In this document: one piece after another, positions 43,366-53,297 of the stretch | How the letters are laid out: every line of letters begins with the position of its first letter | How positions within the stretch are numbered: the first letter of the stretch is position 1 | Origin: Piscinibacterium candidicorallinum | GTDB taxonomy: Bacteria; Pseudomonadota; Gammaproteobacteria; Burkholderiales; Burkholderiaceae_C | Reading direction: 5' to 3' | DNA: 64,000 nt | NCBI RefSeq assembly: GCF_047549485.1 | Contig: NZ_CP180191.1 | Coordinates: 248,001-312,000, forward strand | The notes under the pieces: generated by a model | Seen by the model: only the letters and a program-made list of their open reading frames with translations | Databases searched by the model: none | Told to the model about the DNA's origin: nothing | Program-made: the position numbers and the translations under genes

Positions 43366-45657
43366 ATGGTCCCCATGTCCCGAACCCTGCTGCGCATTTG
43401 CAGCCTCGCTTGCGCGTCCTGGCTTCTCGCGGGCGCACCTCTGGCCCAGACACAGGCGCTGACCAGTGCGCCGATCACCGCCGTACGGCTGAACTCGGAC
43501 GAGTCCATTCGCCTCGATGGACGGCTTGAAGAACCGGCATGGCAGCGCGCGCCGGTGTATCGCTCGTTCTACGAGATTGACCCGGTGCGTGGACGAACCC
43601 CGGACTACGAGACCCGCGTCCAGGTGGTATACGGAGATCGTGCGCTGTACGTCGCCGTGACTGCCCTTGATCCGCGCCCCGAGCAGATTCGCCGCCCGCT
43701 CGTACGCCATGATCAAGTGAACCGCACGCAGGATTTCGTCGTGGTCTACGTCGACCCGGTGGGCAGCAAGAAAGCGGCGCAGTTCTTCCGCGCCAATGCT
43801 GCGGGCAGTACGGCTGATGGCATCCACACGGCAGACAACGACAACGAATCCTTCGCACCCGACTACGACTTCGACGTCGTGACCGCGCCCCTGACGCGCG
43901 AGGGCGAAGGCGGCTGGGTTGCGGAGTTCCGCATCCCATTCTCATCACTGCGCTACACGGCAGATGCCAAGGCACAGTGGCGTATCCAGGTCGGCCGGCG
44001 GATCCCGCGCGAACAGTTCACGCTCGTGCTGTCTGTGCCGCTGCCACGCGAAGCGCTGTCCTTCATCGACGCAATGCAGCCGCTCGAAGGCTTTGCGCCG
44101 CCGCAGGACCATGCCTTCCTCAGCGTGCGCCCGACCTTGACCGTACGTCGTACAGAGGATGAACCGGCAGGCGGACCGACGCGGACGGATGGCGAAGCCA
44201 AGCCATCGCTGGACGTGAAGTGGCGCCTGCGCCCCGAACTGGTGGTGGACGCCACGCTCAACCCGGATTTCTCTCAGGTCGAGCTCGATGTGCCGCAGCT
44301 CTCGCGCAATACGCGCTTTGCGCTGTTCCTGTCCGAGAAGCGGCCCTTCTTCCTCGAGTCGAGCGATCTGCTGGCCAGCCCGACCGATGCGCTTTACACG
44401 CGCAGCGTGAATGACCCGCGCTGGGGGCTGCGCGCAAGCTGGCGCAGTGACGCGGTGGCGGGCACCGCACTGCTGGCCAAGGACAAGGGCGGGGGCCTCA
44501 CCCTGCTGCCCGGGACCTACGGGACCAGCGCCGCGCTGCAGCCCGGCAACGCCACGCTCATGAGCCGCGTTCGCAGTGACTTCGGCGCGCTGAGTCTCGG
44601 GGCGATTGCGATTGACCGCCGTTACGAGGACGGCCGTGGCGAGAACGCAGTGGTGGGTGCCGACAGCACCTGGAGCCTCACGCCCAACTGGCGCGTCAAT
44701 TCCCAGTGGATGGGCTCGCGCACCACGGCATTGACGGATGCAAACGGCGAGCTGGACGCCGCCCGCGCTGAAACCGGCAGCAAGCTCTATGCGAGTCTCT
44801 ATGGCCGGACCGATCGGACCGAGACCGGCCTGACGGTGCAGCGCACGAGCGCGGACTTCCGCAATGACGCGGGCTTCGTGGCCCAGTCCGGCGTGCGCAA
44901 GATCGACGCCAACCAGAACTACGAGTGGCAGCGCGTCGGCCCCTTCAACAAGGTGTCGGTATTCGTGAATGCTGGCCGGACTGAGGCGCTCGACTCCGGT
45001 GAGATGGTGTCCCAGTACTGGTTTCCCGGCGTCTACATGACGGCGGCGCGCAACACCGAAATCAACATCGAGTACGAACCCGCCACCAAGCAGCGGGTGG
45101 CGCCGGGCGCGCCGGTGCTGACCGAGCGTTTCGGACACATCTGGGCCATGACCACGCCGGCGCGCTGGATGCCGCTGCTTGAGGGCTCGATCGACGCTGG
45201 CGAGCTGGCCGATGTGACGGCCAACCGCGTGCGCCCCGGCCTGCGCTGGTATGTCTATACGCGCCTGCGTCCGTTTGCACGTCTGGAGCTGGAGCCGCGC
45301 GTGGACCAGCTCGTGCTGCGCAACGACGGCGAGCGGACCTACACCGAGACGGCGGCGCGTCTGTTGTCGATCGTGCACCTTGCGCCCCGCCAGACCCTGC
45401 GTCTGATCCTGCAGTACACGAGCTTCGACCGCAAGGCCGAACCCGCGCTCAACGTGCTGGCGGATCGCTCTCGCAGCAGCGCGCAGTCGCTCACCTACGC
45501 CTGGCGCCAGAGCGCGGGCACCGTGCTGTACGTGGGCGCCAGCCGCGGTGCAGTGGGTCTGCCGCTGCGGCAGTCGCGCGGTTCGGAGGTGTTCGTGAAG
45601 TTCCAGGCCGATGTGGACGAGGTGCGCGAAGCCTGGCGTAGCCGCCGCGCGGGTTGA
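43366..45657 (+). CDS. Exported DUF5916 protein with CBM9-like domain
   Basis: The 763-residue product has a signal peptide (MSRTLLRICSLACASWLLAG from residue 4, cleavage after LAQ). A DOMON/CBM9-like N-terminal domain follows (about 30-215: RLNSDESIRLDGRLEEPAWQ, VVYGDRALYVAVTALDPRPE), then a DUF5916 beta-rich C-terminal part that ends in repeated amphipathic strands and is probably an outer-membrane barrel. The function is unknown; members often sit with polysaccharide or protein degradation genes, but none is here. The ATG at 43366 has GAAGAG upstream; 43375 is the alternative. Regulation by the leader region at 43210-43315 is possible. Confidence 0.82.
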   Translation: MVPMSRTLLRICSLACASWLLAGAPLAQTQALTSAPITAVRLNSDESIRLDGRLEEPAWQRAPVYRSFYEIDPVRGRTPDYETRVQVVYGDRALYVAVTALDPRPEQIRRPLVRHDQVNRTQDFVVVYVDPVGSKKAAQFFRANAAGSTADGIHTADNDNESFAPDYDFDVVTAPLTREGEGGWVAEFRIPFSSLRYTADAKAQWRIQVGRRIPREQFTLVLSVPLPREALSFIDAMQPLEGFAPPQDHAFLSVRPTLTVRRTEDEPAGGPTRTDGEAKPSLDVKWRLRPELVVDATLNPDFSQVELDVPQLSRNTRFALFLSEKRPFFLESSDLLASPTDALYTRSVNDPRWGLRASWRSDAVAGTALLAKDKGGGLTLLPGTYGTSAALQPGNATLMSRVRSDFGALSLGAIAIDRRYEDGRGENAVVGADSTWSLTPNWRVNSQWMGSRTTALTDANGELDAARAETGSKLYASLYGRTDRTETGLTVQRTSADFRNDAGFVAQSGVRKIDANQNYEWQRVGPFNKVSVFVNAGRTEALDSGEMVSQYWFPGVYMTAARNTEINIEYEPATKQRVAPGAPVLTERFGHIWAMTTPARWMPLLEGSIDAGELADVTANRVRPGLRWYVYTRLRPFARLELEPRVDQLVLRNDGERTYTETAARLLSIVHLAPRQTLRLILQYTSFDRKAEPALNVLADRSRSSAQSLTYAWRQSAGTVLYVGASRGAVGLPLRQSRGSEVFVKFQADVDEVREAWRSRRAG

Positions 45658-45744
45658 CGCTCGCGGCGCGAGCCGCCGCAGCCGTTCCACCGGCTGCCGG
45701 CTTCGGCTAGCCTCGATTCTGATCCCGACGGAAGAACTTGAATC

Positions 45745-46380
45745 ATGCAGTGGACGACCTGGCTCGCTTTTTTCGCCGCCTCCTGGGCGATCAGCATTTC
45801 GCCGGGCGCAGGCGCCGTGGCAGCCATGAGCAGTGGCGCTGCCTACGGGTTTCGCCGGGGCTACTGGACGACCGCCGGGTTGATCTCCGGAATCTGGCTG
45901 CAGGTCTTGCTTGTCGCCGTGGGCCTGGGCGCACTGATTGCGGCCTCCAGCACGGCCTTTCTGATCGTGAAGTGGCTGGGCGTGGCCTACCTCGTGTATC
46001 TCGGCCTGCGTGTGTGGAAGGACTCCTTGCACCCCTCGGGCGGTGCGATTCAGGTCGAGCAGGGCGGCACGGCCACGCGGCGCTCGCTGGTGCTCAAAGG
46101 CTTCGTGGTCAACGCCATGAACCCCAAGGGCACGGTGTTTCTGCTCGCCGTGATGCCGCAGTTCCTTGATCCGCATGCGCCGCTGGTGCCGCAGTACCTG
46201 ATCATTGCGCTGACGCTCGGCTTCACAGACCTCGTCGTGATGGGTGTGTACACCGCGCTGGCCGCGCGCGTGCTGGCGGTCATGAACTCGCCGCGGCAGA
46301 CAGCCTGGATCAACCGCTTCTTCGGCAGCCTGTTCATCCTGGCGGGCGCCTGGCTGGCGACGTTCAAGCGCGCTGCGTGA
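45745..46380 (+). CDS. LysE/RhtB-family amino-acid exporter
   Basis: The 211-residue inner-membrane protein has six hydrophobic segments and the LysE/RhtB features [20 protein letters not shown] (residues 10-29), [34 protein letters not shown] and [22 protein letters not shown]. Such proteins export amino acids or their derivatives by proton exchange; the substrate cannot be read. It lies 87 bases after the DUF5916 gene. A 9-bp hairpin (46381-46419) directly follows its stop codon. Confidence 0.9.
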   Translation: MQWTTWLAFFAASWAISISPGAGAVAAMSSGAAYGFRRGYWTTAGLISGIWLQVLLVAVGLGALIAASSTAFLIVKWLGVAYLVYLGLRVWKDSLHPSGGAIQVEQGGTATRRSLVLKGFVVNAMNPKGTVFLLAVMPQFLDPHAPLVPQYLIIALTLGFTDLVVMGVYTALAARVLAVMNSPRQTAWINRFFGSLFILAGAWLATFKRAA

Positions 46381-46419
46381 GCGGCCGAAAAGACAGAATG
46401 GCCTGCAGCGTTCGGCCGC
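46381..46419. repeat. GCGGCCGAA hairpin between lysE-like gene and purT
   Basis: GCGGCCGAA starts right after the stop codon and pairs with TTCGGCCGC at 46411-46419 across a 21-base loop. It could stop transcription of the exporter gene or fold in the purT leader; there is no T run. The TTCGGCC word is shared with the AT-rich intergenic elements, but the core GCGGAA is missing. Confidence 0.5.
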
Positions 46420-46438
46420 AAAACACAAGGGGACACGC

Positions 46439-47680
46439 ATGACCACATTGGGTACGCCACTTTCGCCCAGCGCCACGCGGGTGATGCTGCTGGGCGCCGG
46501 TGAGCTGGGCAAGGAAGTGCTGATCGCGTTGCAGCGCCTGGGCATCGAGACGATCGCCGTGGATCGCTACGACAACGCGCCGGGGCACCAGGTCGCCCAC
46601 CATGCCCACACCATTGCCATGAGCGACCCGGATGCGCTGCGCGAACTGATCCTGCGCGAGAGGCCGATGCTCGTCGTGCCCGAGATCGAAGCGATTGCCA
46701 CGCCGGTGCTGCAGGAGCTGGAAGCCGCCGGGGTGGTGCGTGTGGTGCCCACAGCGCGCGCCGCGCGGCTCACGATGGACCGCGAGGGTATCCGCCGCCT
46801 GGCGGCCGAGACGCTGGGCTTGCCGACCTCGCCGTATCGTTTTGCGGACTCCATCGAGCAGCTTCAGGCCGCCATCGACGGCACCGACGGCCAGCCTGCG
46901 ATCGGCTACCCCTGCATCGTCAAGCCGGTGATGAGTTCATCGGGCAAGGGGCAGAGCAAGATCGACGGCCCGGACGACGTGAGGCCCGCCTGGGACTACG
47001 CCATGGCCGGTGGCCGCGTGAACGCCGGGCGCGTCATCGTCGAAGGCTTCATCGACTTCGACTACGAGATCACGCAGCTCACGGTGCGCGCACGCGGCGA
47101 CGACGGCCAGGTGCAGACGCATTTCTGCGAGCCGATCGGCCACATCCAGGTCAGTGGCGACTATGTCGAGAGCTGGCAGCCCCACGAGATGAGCGCCCGC
47201 GCGCTTGCGGCGGCGCGCGAGATTGCCAAACGCATCACGGATGATCTGGGCACTGGCGCAGACGGCCATCCCGCCGGCCTCGGGCTGTACGGCGTGGAGC
47301 TGTTCGTCAAGGGCGATCAGGTCTGGTTCAGCGAGGTCAGTCCGCGCCCGCACGACACCGGCATGGTCACGATGATCACGCAATGGCAGAACGAGTTCGA
47401 GCTGCACGCTCGCGCCATCCTTGGTCTGCCGGTGAACACCGCGCTCAAGAGCCCGGGGGCCAGTGCCGTGATCTACGGCGGCGTGGAGGCTGCGGGCATT
47501 GTGTTCGAGGGCGTGGAGCAGGCGCTGCGGGTGCCCAATTCCGAATTGCGCCTGTTCGGCAAGCCGGAGAGTTTTGCCAAGCGCCGCATGGGCGTGGCCC
47601 TGGCCTTCGACAGCGACGTGGACGTGGCGCGCATCCATGCCAAGCATGCGGCGCGCCGGGTCAAGCCACGTGCGGTGTAG
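46439..47680 (+). CDS. purT: Formate-dependent GAR transformylase
   Basis: The 413-residue ATP-grasp enzyme makes formyl-GAR from formate, ATP and GAR in purine synthesis, the third step, in the cytosol. Family features are [20 protein letters not shown] (residues 15-34), [32 protein letters not shown], the ATP-grasp loop [14 protein letters not shown] and [15 protein letters not shown]. The length agrees with the 390-400 of E. coli PurT. It is convergent with a SnoaL gene, with one AT-rich element between them. A classical PurN may also exist elsewhere. Confidence 0.96.
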   Translation: MTTLGTPLSPSATRVMLLGAGELGKEVLIALQRLGIETIAVDRYDNAPGHQVAHHAHTIAMSDPDALRELILRERPMLVVPEIEAIATPVLQELEAAGVVRVVPTARAARLTMDREGIRRLAAETLGLPTSPYRFADSIEQLQAAIDGTDGQPAIGYPCIVKPVMSSSGKGQSKIDGPDDVRPAWDYAMAGGRVNAGRVIVEGFIDFDYEITQLTVRARGDDGQVQTHFCEPIGHIQVSGDYVESWQPHEMSARALAAAREIAKRITDDLGTGADGHPAGLGLYGVELFVKGDQVWFSEVSPRPHDTGMVTMITQWQNEFELHARAILGLPVNTALKSPGASAVIYGGVEAAGIVFEGVEQALRVPNSELRLFGKPESFAKRRMGVALAFDSDVDVARIHAKHAARRVKPRAV

Positions 47681-47710
47681 GTACCTGGAGAGCCAGTCCA
47701 GCGCTCGATT

Positions 47711-47817
47711 AAGTCAGTTTCGGCCGTGTTTTGCGGTGTGCAGAAATCGGCCAAGATTAGCGACTGATATGCGGAAAGCCACTTTTTTGATTCGCAAAAA
47801 AGATGAAAATCGGCCGT
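47711..47817 (+). repeat. GCGGAA-core intergenic element, copy 6
   Basis: This copy runs from GTTTCGGCC to AAATCGGCCG and fills the gap between convergent purT and SnoaL genes. GCGGAAA is at 47771-47777. It also holds a CTTTTTT / AAAAAAG hairpin (47782-47802), which could work as a terminator in either direction. A second ATCGGCC lies at 47746. Confidence 0.6.
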
Positions 47818-47821
47818 TGAT

Positions 47822-48376
47822 CTAGGCGGGTTTTCGCGCCGCGAAGCGTTCCAGCCGCTTGGCAGCCTGCTCGCGCACCTTGTTCTGCAGGAGCGGCGTC
47901 CAGCCCAGCAGCAGGCCGGGCAGACCGAGGGCCTGCTGGCTCCAGCGCCAGAAGTTGAAGTCATCGACGTGGGTCTTGATCAGGCCATTCTCGAAGGTGA
48001 AGCGCGCTTCGATGATGTTGTGCACCGGCCGCCCGGAGGTCGAGAAGGTGTAGTCCGCCTCCCAGTGGGCGCGGCCCTGCTGCTCGTCGGCCTGCACGCC
48101 CTCGAACTCGATCTTGAAGTCCGGCCCGGCCTGCGAGGTCAGCATGCTCCACATCTGGCCGATGCGCTCGCCGCGCAGCTCGAAGGCCGGGTCGCGAAAG
48201 ACGGCATCCGGCGCGTAGCACGCGGCCATGGTGGCCGCGTCACGCCGCGAGAAGGCGCAGTAGAAGCGCTTGATCAGCGCCTCGTTGCGGTGCATCTGCG
48301 TGGTGGCCACCGCGCAGGGGTCCGTGGTGCTGCCAGGTTGCGGCTGATTCTTGGGGTCCAGTGTGCTGCTGTTCAT
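47822..48376 (-). CDS. SnoaL-like / NTF2-fold protein
   Basis: The 184-residue protein has a SnoaL-like NTF2 fold (about 25-140: LIKRFYCAFSRRDAATMAACYAPDAVFRDPAFELRG is the core; DYTFSTSGRPVHNIIEARF). Such proteins are often small isomerases, hydrolases or binding proteins; the true ligand is unknown. A short basic C-terminal tail follows (NKVREQAAKRLERF). Its start codon overlaps the stop of the GNAT gene (ATGA), so the two genes are coupled. No signal peptide is present. Confidence 0.82.
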   Translation of the reverse strand: MNSSTLDPKNQPQPGSTTDPCAVATTQMHRNEALIKRFYCAFSRRDAATMAACYAPDAVFRDPAFELRGERIGQMWSMLTSQAGPDFKIEFEGVQADEQQGRAHWEADYTFSTSGRPVHNIIEARFTFENGLIKTHVDDFNFWRWSQQALGLPGLLLGWTPLLQNKVREQAAKRLERFAARKPA

Positions 48377-48921
48377 AGGAGAGCCTGCAGAAAGGCGCAG
48401 TCGAGCCAGCGATCGAACTTGTAGCCGCCTTCGCGCATCACGCCGGCCACCTGAAAGCCCATGGCCTGGTGCATGCGGATCGAAGCGGCATTGCTTGCAT
48501 CCACCACGCCCACCATGCTGTGAAAGCCGCGGGCCTTGGCATGGCCCATGATGTGGCGCATCAGCGGCCGGGCGATACCCTTGCCGCGGCAGTCCTCGCG
48601 CAGATACACCGAGTGCTCCACCGTGAAGCGCCAGCCTTCGCGCGGGCGGAAGGGTCCATAGGTGGCGTAGCCGCCCACGGAGCCGTCCGCGAGCTCGGCC
48701 AGCACGAAGGGGTCGCCGGCGGTCTGCTTGGAGCTGAGCAGGGCCAGCTGCTCGTCCAGGGTGCGCTCGGCGTACTGGTAGGTCGAGGTGCTGGTGCGCA
48801 CCTCGGCGTTGTAGATATCCAGCACGGCGGGCATGTCGTCAGCGCGTGCCTCGCGCAGGATCAGCGGGTCATTGCTTGCCCCGGGCGCGTGCGCGGGTTG
48901 GGTGCGTGAATCAGCCAGCAT
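48373..48921 (-). CDS. GNAT N-acetyltransferase, phosphinothricin-type
   Basis: The 182-residue protein has the GNAT fold and the features of the phosphinothricin/methionine-sulfone acetyltransferase class: LILREARADDMPAVLDIYNA, STYQYAERTLDEQ, YATYGPFRPREGWRFTVEHS (typical YRPR-type region) and the acetyl-CoA loop EDCRGKGIARPLMRHI. It may acetylate amino-acid analogues or N-termini. The open frame extends upstream; the ATG at 48921 is preferred, though the 20 residues before LILREA are weakly conserved. Cotranscribed with the SnoaL gene. Confidence 0.85.
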   Translation of the reverse strand: MLADSRTQPAHAPGASNDPLILREARADDMPAVLDIYNAEVRTSTSTYQYAERTLDEQLALLSSKQTAGDPFVLAELADGSVGGYATYGPFRPREGWRFTVEHSVYLREDCRGKGIARPLMRHIMGHAKARGFHSMVGVVDASNAASIRMHQAMGFQVAGVMREGGYKFDRWLDCAFLQALL

Positions 48922-49091
48922 GCGACCGAGTGTACGGCGCACGGATTGCGGCGATGCAGCGTGTGCAGATTCGTCGCCACCGCTATGGTGCGGATGCTGC
49001 AGTTCACGCCTCGTTGCACGAGACAGGCAGCTGAAACCATTCCAAGTTGCGCTCCAGCGCACCCGCCGCCCATCGTCCCCGCCCGCTGTAC

Positions 49092-49802
49092 ATGCCTGCC
49101 CTGCTTCCGGCGCCTGCCGCTCCGATCGTCTCCGAAGTCCCTCATCTACCCGTTACTGCAGCCGACGGCGTGCTGGCCGAGCGGCCGCTCGTCCGGTTTC
49201 GCGGCTCGCGACTGGCCCGTGCGCTGCTTCGCCTGTTCGGCTGGCGCGTGTACTTCGATGGTGTACCCGGCCCGCACGGCGTGTTCATCGTCTATCCGCA
49301 TACCAGCAACTGGGACTTTCTGGTGGGCATCCTGGCCAAGTGGGCCATCGGCTTTCCTGTGCGCTGGTGGGGCAAGGACACGCTCTTTATGCATCCGCTC
49401 ACGCGCTACACCCTCGGGCCCTTGATGCGGTGGTGGGGCGGGGTACCTGTCAATCGCGCAGCCTCACAGGGTCTGATCGCAAGCACGGCACAGCAGATGA
49501 AGGCCAGCCCTTTCTTCTGGCTCGCGCTGGCGCCGGAGGGAACGCGCAGCCTCAAGCCCTTCTGGAAGAGCGGCTTTTATCACCTGGCGGTGGCCGCGGG
49601 CGTACCGCTGGGTCTGGCTGCGCTGGACTTCTCGCGCAAGGAAGTGCGGGTCACGCAATTCATCGGCCTCACGAGCGACGCAGAGCAGGACCTGCCGCGC
49701 ATTCGCGCCTACTACGCGAGCGCCGTGGGCTGCAAACCGGCGCTGGCTGGGCCGATCGCGTTCCGCCCTACGGATGCAGCGGGCGCGCAGCCCAAGGGAT
49801 AG
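49092..49802 (+). CDS. 1-acylglycerol-3-phosphate acyltransferase-like protein
   Basis: The 236-residue protein belongs to the PlsC-like family. The HX4D motif appears as HTSNWD (in VYPHTSNWDFLVGIL) and the second acyltransferase motif as APEGTRS. It has few membrane segments; ALLRLFGWRVYFDG is a likely interfacial helix. This smaller type (about 200-240 residues) is common in proteobacteria and may acylate lysophosphatidate or a related lipid; the exact acceptor is uncertain. The start is uncertain: the frame is open to 49047, and no ribosome site is clear. A perfect bidirectional terminator follows. Confidence 0.82.
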   Translation: MPALLPAPAAPIVSEVPHLPVTAADGVLAERPLVRFRGSRLARALLRLFGWRVYFDGVPGPHGVFIVYPHTSNWDFLVGILAKWAIGFPVRWWGKDTLFMHPLTRYTLGPLMRWWGGVPVNRAASQGLIASTAQQMKASPFFWLALAPEGTRSLKPFWKSGFYHLAVAAGVPLGLAALDFSRKEVRVTQFIGLTSDAEQDLPRIRAYYASAVGCKPALAGPIAFRPTDAAGAQPKG

Positions 49803-49818
49803 TCCGCCTGAAAGAGAA

Positions 49819-49849
49819 AACGGCGCACCGATCAGACCGGTGCGCCGTT
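49819..49849. terminator. Bidirectional terminator, acyltransferase / pckG
   Basis: AACGGCGCACCG pairs with CGGTGCGCCGTT across a seven-base loop, between two convergent genes. An A-run precedes it, giving a T-run for the minus strand after the stem. Stem is 12 bp and perfect. Confidence 0.8.
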
Positions 49850-49895
49850 GGCGTGGAGGGAGCGATCCGCGGATCAGACCGCGATCACGCGCTCG

Positions 49896-51773
49896 TCAGG
49901 CGGCCAATCTCGCCTCGATCTGCGCCTTCACTTCAGGCAATTGCGCGGGCAGTCTGTGTGCAAGTTGCGCAAACAGTTCCTCGTGCAGCTTGAGCTCGGC
50001 TTGCCAGGCGGCACGATCGATCGAGGTGACCTTGTCGAAGTCCTGCGCGCTGAAGGGCAGCCCGGTCCAGTTCAGGTCTTCGTAGCGTGGCGAAATGCCG
50101 AACACATGCTCCGCACCGCCGCCCGAGCCTTCAATGCGGTCGATCATCCACTTCAGCACGCGCATGTTCTCGCCGTAGCCCGGCCAGACAAACTTGCCAT
50201 CCTCGCCCTTGCGGAACCAGTTGGTGGTGAAGATCCTGGGCAGCTTGGCGCCGGAGGCGTGGAGCTTTTCGCCGAGATTCAGCCAGTGCTGGAAGTAGTC
50301 GGCCATGTTGTAGCCGGCAAAGGGCAGCATGGCGAAGGGATCGCGGCGCACCACGCCGGTGGCACCGGCTTGCGCTGCGGTGGTCTCGCTGCCCATGGTG
50401 GCGGCCATGTAGACGCCTTCGACCCAGTTGCGGGCTTCAGTCACCAGCGGCACCACCGTGGAGCGGCGGCCGCCGAAGATGAAGGCGTCTATCGGCACGC
50501 CGGCCGGATCATCCCACTGCGCATCCAGCGCCGGGTTGTTGGTCGCAGCTACGGTGAAGCGCGCATTGGGGTGCGCCGCCTTGCGGCCGGCCTTGCCGTC
50601 TTCGGGCGTCCAGTCCTTGCCCTGCCAGTCGATCAGGTGCGCGGGCGCGCCGCCCGTCTCCTTCTCCATGCCTTCCCACCAGACGTCACCGTCGCCGGTC
50701 AGCGCTACATTGGTGAAGATCACGTCGCGCTTCAAGCTGGCCATGCAGTTCGGGTTGGTCAGCGTGTTGGTGCCAGGCGCCACGCCGAAGTAGCCGGCCT
50801 CGGGGTTGATGGCGTACAGGCGGCCATCAGCACCCGGCTTGATCCAGGCAATGTCGTCACCGATGGTCGTGACCTTCCAGCCTTCGAAGCCGGCCGGCGG
50901 GATGAGCATCGCGAAGTTGGTCTTGCCGCAGGCCGAGGGGAAAGCAGCAGCCACGTGGTACTTCTTGCCCGCCGGCGAGGTGACGCCGAGGATCAGCATG
51001 TGCTCAGCCAGCCAGCCCGGGCTGCCGGAGGGCCCTTGGGCGGCTTGGCGGCCCATGGTGGAGGCGATGCGCAGCGCGAAACACTTCTTGCCCAGCAGGG
51101 CGTTGCCGCCGTAGCCCGAGCCGTAGCTCCAGATCTCCCGCGATTGCGGGAAGTGCACGATGTACTTGGTCGGGTTGCAGGGCCAGGGCACATCCTTTTC
51201 GCCCGCTGCCAGGGGCTTGCCGACGGTGTGGACACAGGGCACGAAGTCGCCGTCCGTGCCGAGCACGTCGTACACGGCTCGGCCCATGCGCGTCATGATG
51301 CGCATGTTCACTGCCACATAGGGGCTGTCGGACAATTCGACGCCGATGTGGGCGATCGGCGAGCCCAGCGGGCCCATCGAGAACGGAACCACGTACATCG
51401 TGCGTCCGCGCATGCAACCAGCGAACAGGCCGTCCAGCGTAGCGCGCATCTCGGAGGGGGCCATCCAGTTGTTGGTCGGACCGGCGTCTTCCTTCTTCTC
51501 GCTGCAGATGAAGGTGCGGTCTTCGACGCGTGCCACGTCGCTGGGGTCGCTCCACGCCAGGTAGCTGTTGGGGCGCTTGGCGTCGTTGAGCTTGCGCATC
51601 GTGCCTGCGGCGACCAGTTCGCCGCACAGGCGGTCATACTCAGCCTGGCTGCCGTCGCACCAGTAAATGCGGTCAGGCTGAGTGTGGGCCGCGATCGAGT
51701 GAACCCACTCGATCAGCTTGGCGTTGCGAACCCAGTCGGGTGCGCTTACAGCGGGTTTCAAAACGGCGTTCAT
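49896..51773 (-). CDS. pckG: Phosphoenolpyruvate carboxykinase (GTP)
   Basis: The 625-residue enzyme makes phosphoenolpyruvate from oxaloacetate and GTP, the entry to gluconeogenesis. Features of the GTP class are [19 protein letters not shown], the substrate loop [21 protein letters not shown], the P-loop [13 protein letters not shown], the metal site [13 protein letters not shown] and [19 protein letters not shown]. The length matches the family. The ATG at 51773 gives the known MNA...W start; the frame continues to 51950. A 24-bp-arm hairpin with T run sits only about 20 bases upstream of the start (51793-51873), so transcription may be attenuated or the hairpin may block ribosome access. 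Confidence 0.96.
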   Translation of the reverse strand: MNAVLKPAVSAPDWVRNAKLIEWVHSIAAHTQPDRIYWCDGSQAEYDRLCGELVAAGTMRKLNDAKRPNSYLAWSDPSDVARVEDRTFICSEKKEDAGPTNNWMAPSEMRATLDGLFAGCMRGRTMYVVPFSMGPLGSPIAHIGVELSDSPYVAVNMRIMTRMGRAVYDVLGTDGDFVPCVHTVGKPLAAGEKDVPWPCNPTKYIVHFPQSREIWSYGSGYGGNALLGKKCFALRIASTMGRQAAQGPSGSPGWLAEHMLILGVTSPAGKKYHVAAAFPSACGKTNFAMLIPPAGFEGWKVTTIGDDIAWIKPGADGRLYAINPEAGYFGVAPGTNTLTNPNCMASLKRDVIFTNVALTGDGDVWWEGMEKETGGAPAHLIDWQGKDWTPEDGKAGRKAAHPNARFTVAATNNPALDAQWDDPAGVPIDAFIFGGRRSTVVPLVTEARNWVEGVYMAATMGSETTAAQAGATGVVRRDPFAMLPFAGYNMADYFQHWLNLGEKLHASGAKLPRIFTTNWFRKGEDGKFVWPGYGENMRVLKWMIDRIEGSGGGAEHVFGISPRYEDLNWTGLPFSAQDFDKVTSIDRAAWQAELKLHEELFAQLAHRLPAQLPEVKAQIEARLAA

Positions 51774-51792
51774 GCAGACCTCTTGGATGACA

Positions 51793-51873
51793 AAAAACGA
51801 TTGGTAAGCTCGCCAGTCCGTCGAAGGCGGCCGCGTATGAGCGGCCTTGCTGGCGGGCTTGCCAATCGTTTTT
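51793..51873. promoter_or_regulatory. Large inverted repeat in the pckG leader
   Basis: AAAAACGATTGGTAAGCTCG and the next four bases CCAG (51793-51816) pair with CTGGCGGGCTTGCCAATCGT and TTTT (51850-51873). In plus-strand RNA the two differences become G-U pairs; in minus-strand RNA they are C-A mismatches. An inner stem GGCCGC / GCGGCC fills the 33-base loop. Both directions end in a T-run, so it resembles an intrinsic terminator either way. The rest of the 318-base gap (51774-52091) holds no gene that I can support. Confidence 0.7.
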
Positions 51874-52091
51874 GGGTGCTTGAGCAGCCCGTCTCGGGCG
51901 CTAGCCGGAGGCGGGGTCTGCCCGATGTCCGGCTTGGACAACGCCTGCACAGGTGCAGCGTGATCTGAAGTGAAAACTGTAGCACGCAGCCCTTACATCG
52001 GCGCTTGTAACTACATTGACGAAAGTAGTGGTAATCGAGGCGGCGATCCGACGCGCCGCCGATGATTCCGCACCGCACCACGCCTCGCGCC

Positions 52092-53102
52092 ATGAAGATC
52101 GCCATCCTCGATGACTACCAGGACGCTGTTCGGAAGCTGAACTGCTTCAACCTGCTTGCCGGCCACGAAGTCAAGGTCTTCAACAACACTGTGAAGGGCA
52201 TCGGTCAATTGTCGGTGCGGCTGCGCGATACCGAAGGGCTGGTGCTGATCCGCGAGCGCACCGCCATCACGCAGCAACTGATCGAGAAGCTACCGAATCT
52301 GCGCCTGATCGTGCAGACGGGCAAGCTGGGCATGCATGTCGATGTCGAAGCCTGCACCAAGCGTGGCATCGCCGTGGCCGAAGGTACGAGCGACGCCGTT
52401 GCGGCCGCGGAGTTCACCTGGGCGCTGCTGATGACTGCGATGCGCCGGATTCCGCAGTACGCCACGGCGCTCAAGCATGGTGCGTGGCAGCAAAGCGGCC
52501 TGAAGGCCAACAGCATGCCCGCCAACTTCGGCCTCGGGCGCCGTCTCGCAGGCAGCACCCTGGGGGTCTGGGGCTTCGGCCGGATCGGTCAGCGCGTGGC
52601 GCAATTCGGCCAGGCCTTCGGCATGCGCGTGCTGGTCTGGGGCCGCGAGGGCTCGCTCGAGCGGGCGCGTTCGGCCGGCTTTGAAGTGGCGGCAAGCAGA
52701 GAGGCGTTGTTCAGCGACAGCGACGTTGTATGCCTGCACCTGCGCCTGAACGACGAGACCCGGGGCATTGTGAGTGCGGCTGATCTCCAGCGGATGAAAC
52801 CGGACGCGCTTCTGGTCAACACCGCACGCGCGGAGCTGGTCGCCGCCGATGCCCTGGTGGGCGCACTGAACCGGGGGCGGCCCGGTTTTGCGGCAGTCGA
52901 TGTATTCGAATCGGAACCGATTCTTCAAGGGCATCCCCTGCTGCGTTTGGAGAATGCCTTGTGCACACCGCACCTGGGCTATGTGGAACTGACGCACTAT
53001 GAGCACTACTTCAGCGAGGCCTTCGCCCATGTGGCGGCCTTTGCTGCCGGCCAGCCCACCGGGCTCGCCAATCCTGAGGCGTTGACGGTTCGTCGACGCT
53101 GA
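52092..53102 (+). CDS. D-isomer-specific 2-hydroxyacid dehydrogenase
   Basis: The 336-residue enzyme has an N-terminal catalytic half (MKIAILDDYQDAVRKLNCFN) and a nucleotide-binding half with the Rossmann signature GVWGFGRIGQRVA (about residues 160-172). Active-site residues appear as Arg in LVNTARAEL, Glu in DVFESEP and His in TPHLGYVE. It should reduce or oxidise a 2-keto/2-hydroxy acid with NAD(P)H; the substrate is not clear. It differs from classical SerA and glycerate dehydrogenases in DDYQD at the start, a phrase typical of a widespread unnamed subgroup. The ATG at 52092 is preferred over an earlier one at 52062. A GGCGG hairpin follows the stop. Confidence 0.88.
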   Translation: MKIAILDDYQDAVRKLNCFNLLAGHEVKVFNNTVKGIGQLSVRLRDTEGLVLIRERTAITQQLIEKLPNLRLIVQTGKLGMHVDVEACTKRGIAVAEGTSDAVAAAEFTWALLMTAMRRIPQYATALKHGAWQQSGLKANSMPANFGLGRRLAGSTLGVWGFGRIGQRVAQFGQAFGMRVLVWGREGSLERARSAGFEVAASREALFSDSDVVCLHLRLNDETRGIVSAADLQRMKPDALLVNTARAELVAADALVGALNRGRPGFAAVDVFESEPILQGHPLLRLENALCTPHLGYVELTHYEHYFSEAFAHVAAFAAGQPTGLANPEALTVRRR

Positions 53103-53297
53103 AACACTCTCCTCCCCTTCTAGGCGCCGCGCGGCGGTGTTTCGCCGCCGTCTGTCCGAGGGGCTGTTGTCTGGAGGCGAAATTCAGTTTCGGGTCTGGA
53201 TGAACAGTGCAAGGTTCGTTACGCTTCACGTTCGGCAACAGGATGTAACTCCGCAGGGCGTAATCGTCCGATCTGGTGAAGTTGCCGAGCGTTGGGG

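Noticed and set aside
43945..46545. 866-codon open frame antisense to DUF5916, lysE-like and purT genes
   Set aside because: It spans three genes and their gaps on the other strand with no family features.
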